A stretch of DNA of 64,000 bases from Stenotrophomonas bentonitica (GCF_002887735.1 NZ_PKQP01000002.1:372001-436000); one strand, 5' to 3'; counted from the first letter of the stretch, positions 35,726 through 44,991 are shown. Numbers and translations are program-made. The notes: generated by a model not told the origin, from the letters alone.

Positions 35726-36770
35726 CGAAGCGTGCGCCGCCCAGGGTGCTGGCGCTGCAGGCGACCTGGCCGCCATGCGCATCGGCGATCGCCTTGACCA
35801 CTGCCAAGCCCAGCCCACTGCCGCCGCGCTGACGCGAGCGCGAACCATCGCCGCGCAGGAAGGGATCGAAGATCTGCTCGCGCAGCGCTGCATCGATGCC
35901 CGGGCCTTCGTCATCGATGGCGATCTGCACGTGGGAAGCGGTGTCGTGCACGGCGATGCGCACCCGGCCCGGCGTCGCATAGCGGCGCGCATTCTCCAGC
36001 AGTGCCATCAATGCCTGCCGCACGCGGGTCGGGTCACAATGCGCGGGATGCTCCTCGCGTGAGGTCTCCAGTTCCAGCACGAAGCCGCTGCTGCGGAAAC
36101 CCGGATCCACCAGGGTCGTCACCGTGTGCACTTCCTGCACCACATCGTTGCGGGCGCGGCGCACGTCCAGGCGGGCGCTGTCGGCCAGGCTGAGCACACG
36201 CAGGTCTTCGATCAGCCGCGACAGCCCCTCCACCTGCGCCAGCAGGCTGCGGAACTGGCCTTCGTCCGGGGCGAATACCCCTTCGGCCAGGCCCTGCAGG
36301 CGGCCGCGCAGGATGGTGACCGGCGTGCGCAGTTCATGCGCGATCGCCGCGTGCCACATCACCCGGTCGGCCTCGATGTTCTGCAGCCGGCGCGCCATGG
36401 CGTTGAAGTCGTCCACCAGCAGCGCCACTTCGCCCAGCGAGCGGTCACTCACTGCCGCGCGTGCACCCAGGTCGCCATCGGCCAGCCGCCCGATGCTGTC
36501 CACCACCGCGTTGAGCGGGGTCAGGATGCGCTGGGACAGGCGCACTGAAGCGGCGACCGCCAGCGTCAACCCGATCAGGGTCACGCCCCTCATCCAGACC
36601 AGTTCCGGGCCACTGGGCACCCAGCTGACCGGTTCGTCCACGCCGCCGGGGTAAAACGCCACCAGCACCGCATAGAGCAGGTAGGAGCTGAGGATCACCA
36701 TCACGATGACCGCCAGCACCATCATCGACATCGACACCACGATGTGCCGGCTCAGGCCCGAGCGGCGCAT
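35703..36770 (-). CDS. Sensor histidine kinase
   Basis: A 355-residue membrane kinase. Two transmembrane helices (about 10-38 and 60-78) flank a very short periplasmic loop, so it may sense membrane or intramembrane signals. A HAMP domain follows (about 78-130), then the H-box HAAIAHELRTP with His145 as phosphorylation site, N-box ALLENARRYA, and G-boxes DDEGPGID and GGSGLGLAVV. Its ATG overlaps the stop of the response regulator gene by one base (TGATG), so the two form an operon. The layout resembles BaeS-type kinases, but the signal is unknown. Confidence 0.9.
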   Translation of the reverse strand: MRRSGLSRHIVVSMSMMVLAVIVMVILSSYLLYAVLVAFYPGGVDEPVSWVPSGPELVWMRGVTLIGLTLAVAASVRLSQRILTPLNAVVDSIGRLADGDLGARAAVSDRSLGEVALLVDDFNAMARRLQNIEADRVMWHAAIAHELRTPVTILRGRLQGLAEGVFAPDEGQFRSLLAQVEGLSRLIEDLRVLSLADSARLDVRRARNDVVQEVHTVTTLVDPGFRSSGFVLELETSREEHPAHCDPTRVRQALMALLENARRYATPGRVRIAVHDTASHVQIAIDDEGPGIDAALREQIFDPFLRGDGSRSRQRGGSGLGLAVVKAIADAHGGQVACSASTLGGARFVIELPRQ

Positions 36771-37552
36771 CAGTGGTCCGCCGCCAGCCGGTACCCGACG
36801 CCGCGCACGCTGGCCGGCACGTTCGCCAGGCCGACATCGTCAAGCTTGCGGCGCAGCTTGCTGACGTGGCTGTCCACGGTGCGCTCCAGCGCTTCGCTTT
36901 CCGGTAGGCACTCATGCATGAGTTCGCTGCGGCTGAAAATGCGCATCGGTGCCAGCGCCATGCAGTGCAGTAGCTTGAATTCGGTCAGGGTCAGCAGCAG
37001 CTCGTGGCTGTAGCCGTCGCCTTCGACATGCACCGTGTGGTGCTCCGGATCGATCACCAGGCTGCCCACGCGCAGGATCTCCGGCGCACTCTGGCGCGCG
37101 GCGTTCAAGGTGCGCCGCAGGACCGCGCGCACCCGCGCGGCCACCTCGGCCGGGTTGAACGGCTTGACCACGTAATCGTCCGCGCCCATCCGCAGCGCGG
37201 TGAGCTTGTCCAGGTCCTGGTCCAGCGCGGTCAACATGATCACCGGCGTGTCGCCGCGCTGGCGCAGGGTGTTGAGCACGGTCCAGCCATCCATGCCCGG
37301 CATCTGCACGTCGAGCAGGACCAGGTCCGGGCGTGCGCTGCGGTGCAGGGAAAGGGCAGTGTGGCCATCCTGCGCGCGCAGTGTGCGCAGGCCTTCGCGG
37401 GCCAGGTAGGCCGCGACGATGTCGGCGATCTCGGGTTCGTCCTCGACGATCAGGACCAGGGCATTGAGCGAATGATCCCAGCGCGCGGTCGGGGCGCCGG
37501 GTAGATCGGAGGCGGGCATGCAGGGCAAAGCCGGAAGGTGCTTGGGCTCCAT
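36770..37552 (-). CDS. OmpR/PhoB-family response regulator
   Basis: A 260-residue regulator. The receiver domain (about 32-150) has the acidic pair in VEDEPE, the phospho-acceptor Asp81 in LLDVQMPG, and the signalling lysine in DDYVVKPFNP. The C-terminal winged helix (about 165-258) ends with RTVDSHVSKLRRKLDD and RGVGYRLA. Start: ATG 37552, with GGAGA eight bases upstream, is favoured over ATG 37519, which would remove the 11 first residues. It is transcribed before the kinase gene. The partner is BaeR-like in layout; targets are unknown. Confidence 0.9.
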   Translation of the reverse strand: MEPKHLPALPCMPASDLPGAPTARWDHSLNALVLIVEDEPEIADIVAAYLAREGLRTLRAQDGHTALSLHRSARPDLVLLDVQMPGMDGWTVLNTLRQRGDTPVIMLTALDQDLDKLTALRMGADDYVVKPFNPAEVAARVRAVLRRTLNAARQSAPEILRVGSLVIDPEHHTVHVEGDGYSHELLLTLTEFKLLHCMALAPMRIFSRSELMHECLPESEALERTVDSHVSKLRRKLDDVGLANVPASVRGVGYRLAADH

Positions 37553-37738
37553 CGTATCTCCACACTTCCTCCATCGAAACCCCACCGAGGCCGCGCAGAC
37601 TGCCGCCATCGTGATTTCGGCCGGTGTTCCGGCAGCTGTGCAGATGAAGAGCAGGAAGACGCATGCCGCCCTGGTGGCGGCAATCCAGACGCTGGGCGTG
37701 CACGCCAGTGGGCCGCGACGACGATGTCCGGTGCGCCC

Positions 37739-38134
37739 ATGAGCGCGATACTGCAACCGGCGCACGTGGAGGCGGCCGAGGCGCGGCTGTGGGACGCGCT
37801 GATCCAATGGCAGCCGCAGCAGGTGAACGCACTGCTCTCGCCAGCGCTGTTCCTGACCGACCACGATGGCCAGCGGCAGGATGCCTCGGCGTTGCTGGCG
37901 GGCTGGAATGCGCGGCGCATCCGCATCGTTGCCATCGAGCGGCAGCAGACCGAGCAGCTCGCCTGCGGCGCCATGGTGCTGGTCACCGGCGAGATGCGCC
38001 TCCATCTCGACGGCGAGCACGGTCGGCAGCTGCATGCGATGCGGCTGCTGCGGGTCTGGGCGCGCTGCACGGGCGCACCCGGCGTGCATCTGCTTTCGCT
38101 GTGCGTGCTGCCGGCCGCGCCGCGTGCGCACTGA
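37739..38134 (+). CDS. Small NTF2/DUF4440-like protein
   Basis: A 131-residue cytosolic protein whose pattern (AEARLWDALIQWQPQQVNALLSPALF near the start, then beta-rich sequence) fits the SnoaL/DUF4440 fold of the NTF2-like superfamily. No catalytic residues can be assigned. It is divergent from the response-regulator gene with a 186-base gap, so it could be a target of that system. An ATG 15 bases upstream (37724) is an alternative start. The family call is moderate. Confidence 0.6.
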   Translation: MSAILQPAHVEAAEARLWDALIQWQPQQVNALLSPALFLTDHDGQRQDASALLAGWNARRIRIVAIERQQTEQLACGAMVLVTGEMRLHLDGEHGRQLHAMRLLRVWARCTGAPGVHLLSLCVLPAAPRAH

Positions 38135-38237
38135 ACCGCGTGTTCAGGCCTGCGGCCGGGGTCAGCCTCGCTTCACCCGCTCTCACGGCGCGGCAGGTAC
38201 GATCAAGTGTTGTCGACGTTATCGCAAGGAGTTCCTC

Positions 38238-38987
38238 ATGCGCGCATCTCCCTGGCTGTTGAGCCTGGCCATTACCGGCGCACTCGCCGCCTGCCAACCG
38301 GCCACCGAGAGCCGCCCTGCCGGCGATGGCAGCGAAGCGCCCCCACCGATGGATGCCTCCACCACCGATGAGCGCAGTTACGCGTTCCGCTGTGGCGAGC
38401 TGGAAGTGCATGCCACGTATCGCGGCCAGGATTCGGCCACGGTGGTGGTTGCCGATCGCACGTTTGCCATGTCCTCGCAGCCGGCCGCCTCCGGCGCGAA
38501 ATACGGAGACGGGCAGGGCAACGAATTCTGGACCAAGGGCACCACTGACGGGATCCTGATCCTCAAGGGCGAGCCCGATCGCACCTGCACCGGTACCGGC
38601 GAGCAGGGCGGCGAAGCGCCGCCGGCCAATGCGGCCGCCAAGGCCGATACTGAAGCCGGCGCCGATGCAGCCGCCGGGTTCCGCGCGACCGGCAATGAGC
38701 CCGGCTGGCTGGCCCAGGTCGGCGCGGGGGCCACCCCGGCGCTGCACATCGAGATGGATTACGGCGAGCGCAAGCTCGAGATCGCCAGCCCCACCCAGGG
38801 CCGTGATGGCTGGTCCGGTACCGCTGCTGACGGCACCCCGGTGAAGCTCACCTTCCAGCGCACCGTGTGCCAGGACAACATGAGTGGCCAGGCCTTCGGC
38901 GCCACGGCCATGCTTACCGTCGGCGCGCGCCAGTACCACGGCTGCGGCGATTTCGCCGGTGCGCCGTCGTTGGCTGCCAAGCCCTGA
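38238..38987 (+). CDS. Lipoprotein with MliC-like and COG3650-like domains
   Basis: A 249-residue lipoprotein: signal peptide with lipobox LAAC (Cys19) for outer- or inner-membrane anchoring. Residues about 45-115 look like a C-type lysozyme inhibitor domain (MliC/PliC), with YAFRCGELEVHATY, SASG-like AASGAKYGDG and FWTKGTTDGILIL, and a paired Cys at the end. After an Ala/Gly-rich linker the C-terminal part has RATGNEPGWLAQV and CGDF, as in COG3650-type envelope lipoproteins. It may protect peptidoglycan from host lysozyme; that role is inferred from the family. AAGGAG precedes the ATG. Confidence 0.75.
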   Translation: MRASPWLLSLAITGALAACQPATESRPAGDGSEAPPPMDASTTDERSYAFRCGELEVHATYRGQDSATVVVADRTFAMSSQPAASGAKYGDGQGNEFWTKGTTDGILILKGEPDRTCTGTGEQGGEAPPANAAAKADTEAGADAAAGFRATGNEPGWLAQVGAGATPALHIEMDYGERKLEIASPTQGRDGWSGTAADGTPVKLTFQRTVCQDNMSGQAFGATAMLTVGARQYHGCGDFAGAPSLAAKP

Positions 38988-38998
38988 TCGAAGGGAAC

Positions 38999-39029
38999 GC
39001 ACCGGATTGCGCACCTGCGCGTCCGGTGC
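38999..39029. terminator. Strong hairpin between convergent genes
   Basis: GCACCGGA and TCCGGTGC make a perfect 8-bp stem; inside it GCGC and GCGC add 4 more base pairs around the loop ACCT. It is between the ends of two convergent lipoprotein genes (12 and 5 bases from their stops). There is no T-run on either side, so termination could be rho-dependent or the hairpin could protect 3' ends. Confidence 0.55.
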
Positions 39030-39033
39030 AGGG

Positions 39034-39501
39034 TCACAAGCCGCGTGGGCAGGGGTTGGGTTGCGCCCGGCTGTCCGCATCCAGCGCGAGCTCGTTACGC
39101 GTGCCCAGCAGCATCAGCTCGGTGTGCACCAGGCAGTTGTCGGCGTGGCGCTGCAGCAGCTGATTGAACAGCGCAGCCCGGTCGTCGCAGGTTTCGTGGA
39201 TCGCATACGCCAGTTCGCGGGCGCGGTCCTCGTCATAGGCTTCTTCGCCAGCGAAGTGCTGGCAGGCGCTTTCGCGCGTCAGAAACGCCTGCACGTCGCC
39301 CGGCATCGCGCAGTACATGCGGATGTCCTCGGCCACGAAGATCTCTGCAGGCACTTCGCAGCGCGCATCAGCGGTGTTACCCGCCGGCGCTGTGCCCGTC
39401 GCCGAAGGCACGGGCGCCAGCGTCTCGCTCTCCACTGCCCGCGGCGAACACGCCGCGAGCAGCAGGAGCAGGACGGTCGGTGCGGCGCGCTTAGTCGGCA
39501 C
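39034..39501 (-). CDS. Small cysteine-containing lipoprotein
   Basis: A 155-residue protein of unknown family. It starts at GTG 39501, eleven bases inside the end of the EF-P-like gene, and has a short lipoprotein signal ([11 protein letters not shown], lipid-linked Cys20). The mature part has six more cysteines, in [32 protein letters not shown] and PNPCP, which could form three disulphides. It is translationally coupled to the EF-P-like gene. I do not recognise a function. Confidence 0.65.
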   Translation of the reverse strand: MPTKRAAPTVLLLLLAACSPRAVESETLAPVPSATGTAPAGNTADARCEVPAEIFVAEDIRMYCAMPGDVQAFLTRESACQHFAGEEAYDEDRARELAYAIHETCDDRAALFNQLLQRHADNCLVHTELMLLGTRNELALDADSRAQPNPCPRGL

Positions 39502-40057
39502 GGCCGGCGAATTCACCGGTGGTGGTGTTGACCAGTACGCGTTCGCCGTTGGCGATGTACTCCGGCACCATGATTTCGATGCCGGTGTTGAGCTTGGCCG
39601 GCTTCGGGCGCTTGGTGGCCGTGCCACCCTTGAGTTCCGGCGGGGTCTCGACCACTTCCAGCACCACGCTGGTCGGCAGCTGCACGCCCACCGGGGTCTC
39701 GTCGATCACCTGCACGTAGATGCCGGTCAGGCCGTCGGTGATGTAGCCGGCGTCATCGCCGAGCACATCGGCATCGACCATGTACGGGGTGTAGTCCTCG
39801 TCATCCAGGAAGACGAAGGCATCGCCATCCATGTAGGAGTAGGTCGCCTGGCGGCGCAGCAGTTCGACTTCCGGCAGGTTGTCGTCGGCGTCGAAGCTGG
39901 AATCGAGCTTGTTGCCGCCCGGCACGCTGTACATGATGAAACGGAAGCGGACATTGCCGCCGCGGCCCTGCGGGGAGCTGCGTTCGATGTCGCGGATCTG
40001 GTAGACGCCGTTGTTGAATTCGACGACGTTGCCTTTCTTGATGTCGCTGGCTTTCAT
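39491..40057 (-). CDS. efpL: Elongation factor P-like protein (EfpL/YeiP type)
   Basis: A 188-residue three-domain translation factor. It is the YeiP/EfpL paralogue and not canonical EF-P: the tip loop of domain I reads SSPQGRGG with Arg32, the strand [19 protein letters not shown] matches YeiP, and the protein ends in GRAD. EF-P-type factors enter the E site of stalled ribosomes and help form difficult peptide bonds; EfpL is reported to use an unmodified arginine where EF-P needs a modified residue. The frame is open 16 codons upstream, but MKASDIKKG is the family start. A lipoprotein gene overlaps its end. Confidence 0.9.
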   Translation of the reverse strand: MKASDIKKGNVVEFNNGVYQIRDIERSSPQGRGGNVRFRFIMYSVPGGNKLDSSFDADDNLPEVELLRRQATYSYMDGDAFVFLDDEDYTPYMVDADVLGDDAGYITDGLTGIYVQVIDETPVGVQLPTSVVLEVVETPPELKGGTATKRPKPAKLNTGIEIMVPEYIANGERVLVNTTTGEFAGRAD

Positions 40058-40125
40058 GGGAATGAAGGTCGGTTCGTGGAGGTGGCGGGTGCCGGAACCG
40101 GGCACCCTGCGGGTTGCGTGCTCGC

Positions 40126-40896
40126 TTACTTCGGCGCCAGACGCACGGCGCCGTCAAGGCGGATGGTCTCGCCGTTGAGATAGGTGTTGCCCAGAATGTA
40201 GGCAACCAGCCCGGCAAAGTCTTCCGGCTTGCCCAGGCGCGGCGGGAACGGGATGGAGGCGGCCAGCGATTCCTGCACGGCCGGCGGCATGCCATCGACC
40301 ATCGGGGTCCAGAAGATGCCCGGGGCGATGGTCATCACGCGGATGCCGAACCGCGACAGTTCGCGGGCCATCGGCAGGGTCATGCTGACCACACCGCCCT
40401 TGGAGGCGGCATAGGCGGCCTGGCCGATCTGGCCTTCATAGGCCGCCACGCTGGCGGTGTTGATGATCACGCCGCGCTCGCCATCCTCGCCCGGGGTGTT
40501 GTGCTGCATGCGGTTGGCGGCGGCCTTGGCGACGTTGAAGCTGCCGACCAGGTTGACCATCACCGTGCCCTGGAAGTTGGCCAGCGGCATCGGCGCTTCC
40601 TTGCCAAGCACGCGGCCTGCGCCCAGGATGCCGGCGCAGTTGATCGCGGTGTTCAGCCCGCCCAGGAAGTCGCAGGCGGCATCGATCTGCGCGGCCACGG
40701 CGGCTTCGTCGCTGACATTGGTGCTGTAGTAGCGCGCGTTGGACTCGCCAAGCGCGGCCACGGCGGCCGCGCCCTTGTCGTCATTGAGATCGAACAGGGC
40801 CACCTTGGCGCCGTGGGCGACCAGGTGCTGGGCCACGGACAGGCCAAGGCCGGAAACACCGCCGGTGATGACGGCGCGGACAGAAGACAGCTGCAT
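40126..40896 (-). CDS. Short-chain dehydrogenase, likely 3-hydroxy(-2-methyl)acyl-CoA dehydrogenase
   Basis: A 256-residue SDR. NAD-binding motif TGGVSGLG (Gly-rich loop), NCAG, the catalytic serine region [10 protein letters not shown] and the YAASKGG tyrosine-lysine pair are present. The stretch [31 protein letters not shown] is typical of the type-2 3-hydroxyacyl-CoA dehydrogenase group that acts in isoleucine and fatty-acid breakdown. Company with HMG-CoA lyase and an enoyl-CoA hydratase on the same strand supports a branched-chain amino-acid role. The ATG at 40896 is used in preference to one seven codons upstream. Confidence 0.82.
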   Translation of the reverse strand: MQLSSVRAVITGGVSGLGLSVAQHLVAHGAKVALFDLNDDKGAAAVAALGESNARYYSTNVSDEAAVAAQIDAACDFLGGLNTAINCAGILGAGRVLGKEAPMPLANFQGTVMVNLVGSFNVAKAAANRMQHNTPGEDGERGVIINTASVAAYEGQIGQAAYAASKGGVVSMTLPMARELSRFGIRVMTIAPGIFWTPMVDGMPPAVQESLAASIPFPPRLGKPEDFAGLVAYILGNTYLNGETIRLDGAVRLAPK

Positions 40897-40948
40897 TGCA
40901 CGATCCCGCTGGTTCAAGAACCGCTGATTCTAGCGGAAGCGGCCGCCA

Positions 40949-43537
40949 TCACCGTTGTGCACTGCCCACCGCGACCCGGGCTCGCAGCGCCAGGCGCCGC
41001 GCGAACTCGTCCGGCGCCAGCCCGGGCGCGAACAGGAAGCCTTGGCCGACCGAGACCCCCAAAGAGGTCAGGAACTGGCGCTGTGCCTCTGATTCCACGC
41101 CCTCGGCGACCAGCCCCAGCCCGAGGCTGCGGGCGATCCCGCAGACGGCCTCGCAGACCGCTACGTCCGAGCGGTTGCCCGGCACCCCCTCCACGAACAG
41201 CTGGCTCAGCTTGAGGCCATGGATCGGCAGCCGGCGCAGATAGTTCAGCGCGCTGTAGCCCTCGCCGAAGTCGTCGATGGTCAGCAGCACGCCCATCTCG
41301 CGAAGCTGCGCGAAGGTGCGCAGGGTGTCCGGGGCATCTTCGATCAGCACCCGTTCGGTGAATTCCAGTTCCAGCGCGCTGCCGGGCAGATGGAACTCGT
41401 CGAGCACCGCGCGGACATGCCGGGCCAGGTCCTCGCCCACGAACTGCCGGTAGGACACATTGACCGCCACCCGCACGATGCCCAGCCCATCATCCTGCCA
41501 CTGGCGGACCTGCCGGCAGGCTTCGCGCAGCACCCACAGGCCGATCCGGACGATGTCACCGGTGCTCTCGGCATGGCCGATGAAGATGTCCGGGCGCAGC
41601 TCGCCGAGCTGGGTATTGCGCCAGCGGATCAGCGCTTCGGCCGCGATCAGCTGGCCGCTGTGCAGGTTGACCTGCGGCTGGTAGACCAGATGGAACTCGT
41701 CGTCGTCCAGCGCCCGGTGCAGCCGGCTCTCGATCTGCAGGCGGTCATGCTGGCGCTGGGCCAGCTCGGGCGAGAACACCTGCCAGCCGTTGCGGGTGCG
41801 CCGCTTGCAGTCGTACATGGCGATGTCCGCGTTCTGGATCAGCTGTTGCGGGCGCAGCCCATCCTGAGGCGCACGCGCGATGCCGATGCTGGTGGTCACC
41901 GGGAATTCGTCGGCACCGAAGCGGAACGGGGTGCTGAACGCACGGGTGATCGCATCGGCCAGCCGCTCGGGTTGATCGGCCTGGTCGCGGGTATCGCAGA
42001 TCACCAGGAACTCATCGCCGCCGAACCGGGCCAGCAGGCCTTCGGTGCCGATCGCGGTGGCGATGCGGCGGGTGGCGTCGATCAGCAGTTCGTCACCGGC
42101 GTTGTGGCCCAGCAGGTCGTTGACGGTCTTGAACCGGTCCAGGTCGATGTACAGCACCGCGACCCGGCAGTGGGTCGGGTTGGCCATGCGCATGGCCAGG
42201 TCGTTGAGCACCGCATCGCGATTCATGATCCCGGTGAGCGGATCGGTGCGCGCCTGGATCCGCAGCGTCTCCTCGGCCTGCTTGCGCGCGGTGATGTCCT
42301 GCACGGTGCCGGCGATGCGCGCGGCATCGACATCCCCGGCCTCGGCCTCGCCGATCATCCGCACCCAGAACGAATGCCCATCGCTGCGCTGGCCCTGCAG
42401 CTCCAGTTCGAACGAGACTTGGCGGTCGACCACCTCCAGCAGCGCCTGCTGCAGCTGCGCGCGGTCGTCCACGCGCAGGCATTCCAGCAGTTCGGCCATG
42501 TCGCGCATCGGCAGCTCCTGGCCGAGGATGCGGGTCGCCTCGTCGGTCAGGTACAGCCGCTGCAGGCCGCGGTCCCACTCCCAGCCGCCGATGTGCGCCA
42601 GCGACTGCGCGCGGTCGAACAGCGTGTTGTTGCGTTTGAGTTCGGTGATGTCGCTGAACAGGCCGAACACATGGTCCGGCGCATCGCGCCCGTTGCCGTA
42701 CACCGGCACGTTGGTGGTGGAGATCCAGATCATCCGGCCGCGCGGGCGGTGGTACAGGCCGACGATGGTGCTGCGCACGATGCGCCCACTGTGCAGCGAG
42801 ACGCTGGCCGGCCATTGCTCGCGGGTGAGCGGGTGGCCGTGCTCGTCCACGCTGATCCAGTCTTCCGGGGCAAGCATTGCCTGCAGGCTGCCGCCAGTGC
42901 CGGCGGTGCCGAGAATGCGATGCGCGGCCGGGTTGGCCGAGACCACCCGCAACTGGCGATCGAACAGGATCACGCCCTTGTCGATGGATTCCATCAGCAG
43001 CCGGTAGCGCGATTCGGCCTGCCAGCGGCTGCTCAGGTCGCGCGCCACCGCCACGATGCAGTGCTCGCCCTGGTGCTCGAAGCCGGCCGAATGCACCTCC
43101 ACCGGGAAGCGGCTGCCATCGCCGCGCATGTTGGTGACCTCGATGACATAGGTCTCGCCCCGGTGCAGCGCCTCCCAGACCGGATCGAGGTGGTCGCCCG
43201 GCAGGTCCGGGTTCAGCAGCTCGATCGGTTGTCCGACGATTTCCTCGCGGGGACGGCCATAGGCGCGCACGCCAGCCTTGTTGAGGTCCAGCACCACGCC
43301 GCGTTCGCTGAGGATGCTGACCGGGTCCGGGACCGCATCGAACAGCGCGGCATAGCGACGCAGCGCCAGCTGGCGCTCGTCCATGGCTTCCTGCAGGGCC
43401 TGCTGCACTTCCTCCAGCAGGCCGCGCAGATCGCCCGGCGACTGTGCCAGGGCGCGTTGCAGGGCGGCCAGCGCGTGGACGTGGGCGGTGAGATGATCAC
43501 CTACCGCAGCGTCCTTGCGCGGGCCGCCGCTTTTCAT
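40949..43537 (-). CDS. PAS-PAS-PAS-GGDEF-EAL cyclic-di-GMP protein
   Basis: An 862-residue soluble sensor. A helical N-terminus (about 15-58) precedes three PAS-like segments (about 60-170, 175-300, 305-420). The diguanylate cyclase domain has an intact RFGGDEF (506-510) but lacks the RxxD inhibitory site. The phosphodiesterase domain keeps the key residues: EALIRW (Glu634), the Asn of VAVNVSYRQ, ELEFTE, the DDFGEG aspartates, and AEGVES. Both activities could be retained, with PAS input deciding. No transmembrane helix is seen. The ATG overlaps the HMG-CoA lyase stop by 4 bases, so its translation is tied to a catabolic gene. Confidence 0.92.
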   Translation of the reverse strand: MKSGGPRKDAAVGDHLTAHVHALAALQRALAQSPGDLRGLLEEVQQALQEAMDERQLALRRYAALFDAVPDPVSILSERGVVLDLNKAGVRAYGRPREEIVGQPIELLNPDLPGDHLDPVWEALHRGETYVIEVTNMRGDGSRFPVEVHSAGFEHQGEHCIVAVARDLSSRWQAESRYRLLMESIDKGVILFDRQLRVVSANPAAHRILGTAGTGGSLQAMLAPEDWISVDEHGHPLTREQWPASVSLHSGRIVRSTIVGLYHRPRGRMIWISTTNVPVYGNGRDAPDHVFGLFSDITELKRNNTLFDRAQSLAHIGGWEWDRGLQRLYLTDEATRILGQELPMRDMAELLECLRVDDRAQLQQALLEVVDRQVSFELELQGQRSDGHSFWVRMIGEAEAGDVDAARIAGTVQDITARKQAEETLRIQARTDPLTGIMNRDAVLNDLAMRMANPTHCRVAVLYIDLDRFKTVNDLLGHNAGDELLIDATRRIATAIGTEGLLARFGGDEFLVICDTRDQADQPERLADAITRAFSTPFRFGADEFPVTTSIGIARAPQDGLRPQQLIQNADIAMYDCKRRTRNGWQVFSPELAQRQHDRLQIESRLHRALDDDEFHLVYQPQVNLHSGQLIAAEALIRWRNTQLGELRPDIFIGHAESTGDIVRIGLWVLREACRQVRQWQDDGLGIVRVAVNVSYRQFVGEDLARHVRAVLDEFHLPGSALELEFTERVLIEDAPDTLRTFAQLREMGVLLTIDDFGEGYSALNYLRRLPIHGLKLSQLFVEGVPGNRSDVAVCEAVCGIARSLGLGLVAEGVESEAQRQFLTSLGVSVGQGFLFAPGLAPDEFARRLALRARVAVGSAQR

Positions 43538-44427
43538 GTCGCCGCCAGCGCCCTACCGGTCTTGCTGCCGGTCTCGCGCCCCAGCCGTGCGGCCAGCCAG
43601 CGCCCGGTGGCGGCCAGCGCCGGCAGATCGATGCCCGTGCGCATGCCGATGCCATGCAGCATGTAGACCACGTCTTCGCTGGCGACGTTGCCGCTGGCGC
43701 CCTTGGCATACGGGCAGCCGCCCGCACCGGAGACCGCCGAATCGACCACGCGCACACCTTCTTCCAGGCAGGCATCGATGTTGGCCAGGGCCTGGCCATA
43801 GGTGTCATGGAAGTGCACCGCCAGCGCGGGCATCGGCAGTTCGCCGGCGACCGCCCTGAGCATCGCGCGGGCCTTGCGCGGCGTGCCGACGCCGATGGTG
43901 TCGCCGAGCGAGATTTCGTAACAGCCCATCTCGTACAGCGCGCGCGCGACGCGCACCACCTCGCTCACCGCGACCTCGCCCTGGTAGGGGCAACCGAGCA
44001 CGGTGGAGACGTAGCCACGCACCTTGACCCCGTCGGCCTTGGCCCGCTCCAGGATCGGTGCGAAACGGGCCAGCGATTCGTCGATGCCGGCATTGGTGTT
44101 GGTGCGGTTGAAGGTTTCCGAGGCGGCCGTGAACACCGCCACTTCCTGCACGCCCACCGCGCGTGCACGGTCATAGCCCTGTTCGTTGGGGACCAGCACC
44201 GGGTAATCGATGCCCGGGCGGCGCTCGATGCCGGTGTACACCTCGGCGGCGTCGGCCAGTTGCGGGACCCAGCGCGGGCTGACGAAACTGGTCGCCTCGA
44301 TGGTGCGCAGCCCGGTCAGCGAGAGCTGGCGGATCAGTTCGATCTTGTCGGCGGTGGCCACCGGCTGGGCTTCGTTCTGCAGCCCGTCGCGCGGGCCGAC
44401 CTCGACGATGCGGACGAAGTCATCCAT
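43534..44427 (-). CDS. Hydroxymethylglutaryl-CoA lyase
   Basis: A 297-residue TIM-barrel enzyme that splits HMG-CoA to acetoacetate and acetyl-CoA, the last step of leucine breakdown. Features: EVGPRDGLQNE with the metal-binding aspartate, VHFHDTYGQA with metal histidines, and the active-site cysteine in GAGGCPYAKGASGN. The C-terminal extension of about 20 residues (GSKTGRALAAT) is unremarkable. Downstream, the c-di-GMP protein begins within its stop codon. The enoyl-CoA hydratase two genes upstream on the same strand is probably its pathway partner, as in liu clusters. Confidence 0.94.
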   Translation of the reverse strand: MDDFVRIVEVGPRDGLQNEAQPVATADKIELIRQLSLTGLRTIEATSFVSPRWVPQLADAAEVYTGIERRPGIDYPVLVPNEQGYDRARAVGVQEVAVFTAASETFNRTNTNAGIDESLARFAPILERAKADGVKVRGYVSTVLGCPYQGEVAVSEVVRVARALYEMGCYEISLGDTIGVGTPRKARAMLRAVAGELPMPALAVHFHDTYGQALANIDACLEEGVRVVDSAVSGAGGCPYAKGASGNVASEDVVYMLHGIGMRTGIDLPALAATGRWLAARLGRETGSKTGRALAAT

Positions 44428-44552
44428 GTGCCGGCCCTCCGCGAACGGAGCGACGGACGACCAGCAGGGGGCGGGGTGGGGTAGAGGTCACGGAGATTCC
44501 TGTCAGGCGAATGGCGGCCCACGTTCCCCGGCGGGCCACGAAAAGGGGATAC

Positions 44553-44582
44553 GCGGGATGGGCGACAAAGCGGCCATCCCGC
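44553..44582 (-). terminator. Hairpin downstream of the VOC gene
   Basis: GCGGGATGG and CCATCCCGC form a perfect 9-bp stem with a 12-base loop. On the minus strand it follows the VOC gene stop by 12 bases and is itself followed, after a few bases, by CCCCTTTTC. This is a plausible weak terminator that would separate the hydratase/VOC pair from the lyase transcript. Confidence 0.5.
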
Positions 44583-44594
44583 CGGCGTACGCGG

Positions 44595-44981
44595 TCAGCC
44601 GGGGTGGTGGCAGACCGCTTCGATGTTGTTGCCGTCCGGATCGAGCACGAACGCCCCGTAATAATCGGGGTGGTAATGCTCGCGGATGCCCGGGCCGCCA
44701 TTGTCGGTGCCACCGGCCGCCAGTGCCGCACGGTGGAAGGCGTCCACGTCGGCCCGCCGGGTCGCGCTGAAGGCCAGGTGCACGCCGCCGTGGGCGCCGG
44801 GGGCGTTGCTGATCCAGAAGTCCGGTTTGCCGCTACTCCCGAAGCCGGCGTGGTCATGCTCGCCGGTCTGGGCGGCCGAGACCTGCATCACCACGGTGAT
44901 GCCCAGCGGCGCCAGGGCCTGCTGGAAGAACGCCAGGCTGCGCCCGAAGTCGGCGCAGCGGATACCTACATGGTCGAGCAT
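44595..44981 (-). CDS. VOC (glyoxalase/bleomycin-resistance fold) protein
   Basis: A 128-residue metal-binding VOC protein. It begins MLDHVGIRCAD (His4), has HGGVHLAFSA with another likely ligand, and ends with the glutamate of LDPDGNNIEAV. The GAFVLDPDGNN motif is typical of lactoylglutathione-lyase relatives. The substrate is unknown; its place between an enoyl-CoA hydratase and HMG-CoA lyase suggests an accessory role in branched-chain catabolism, perhaps on a CoA or aldehyde intermediate, but this is inferred. The gap to the hydratase stop is 10 bases. Confidence 0.82.
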   Translation of the reverse strand: MLDHVGIRCADFGRSLAFFQQALAPLGITVVMQVSAAQTGEHDHAGFGSSGKPDFWISNAPGAHGGVHLAFSATRRADVDAFHRAALAAGGTDNGGPGIREHYHPDYYGAFVLDPDGNNIEAVCHHPG

Positions 44982-44991
44982 GACGCTGTCC

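Noticed and set aside
35703..37552. Identification of the two-component system with a named efflux regulator such as SmeRySy.
   Set aside because: No efflux pump genes lie next to it, and motif reading alone cannot separate it from other BaeSR-like systems.
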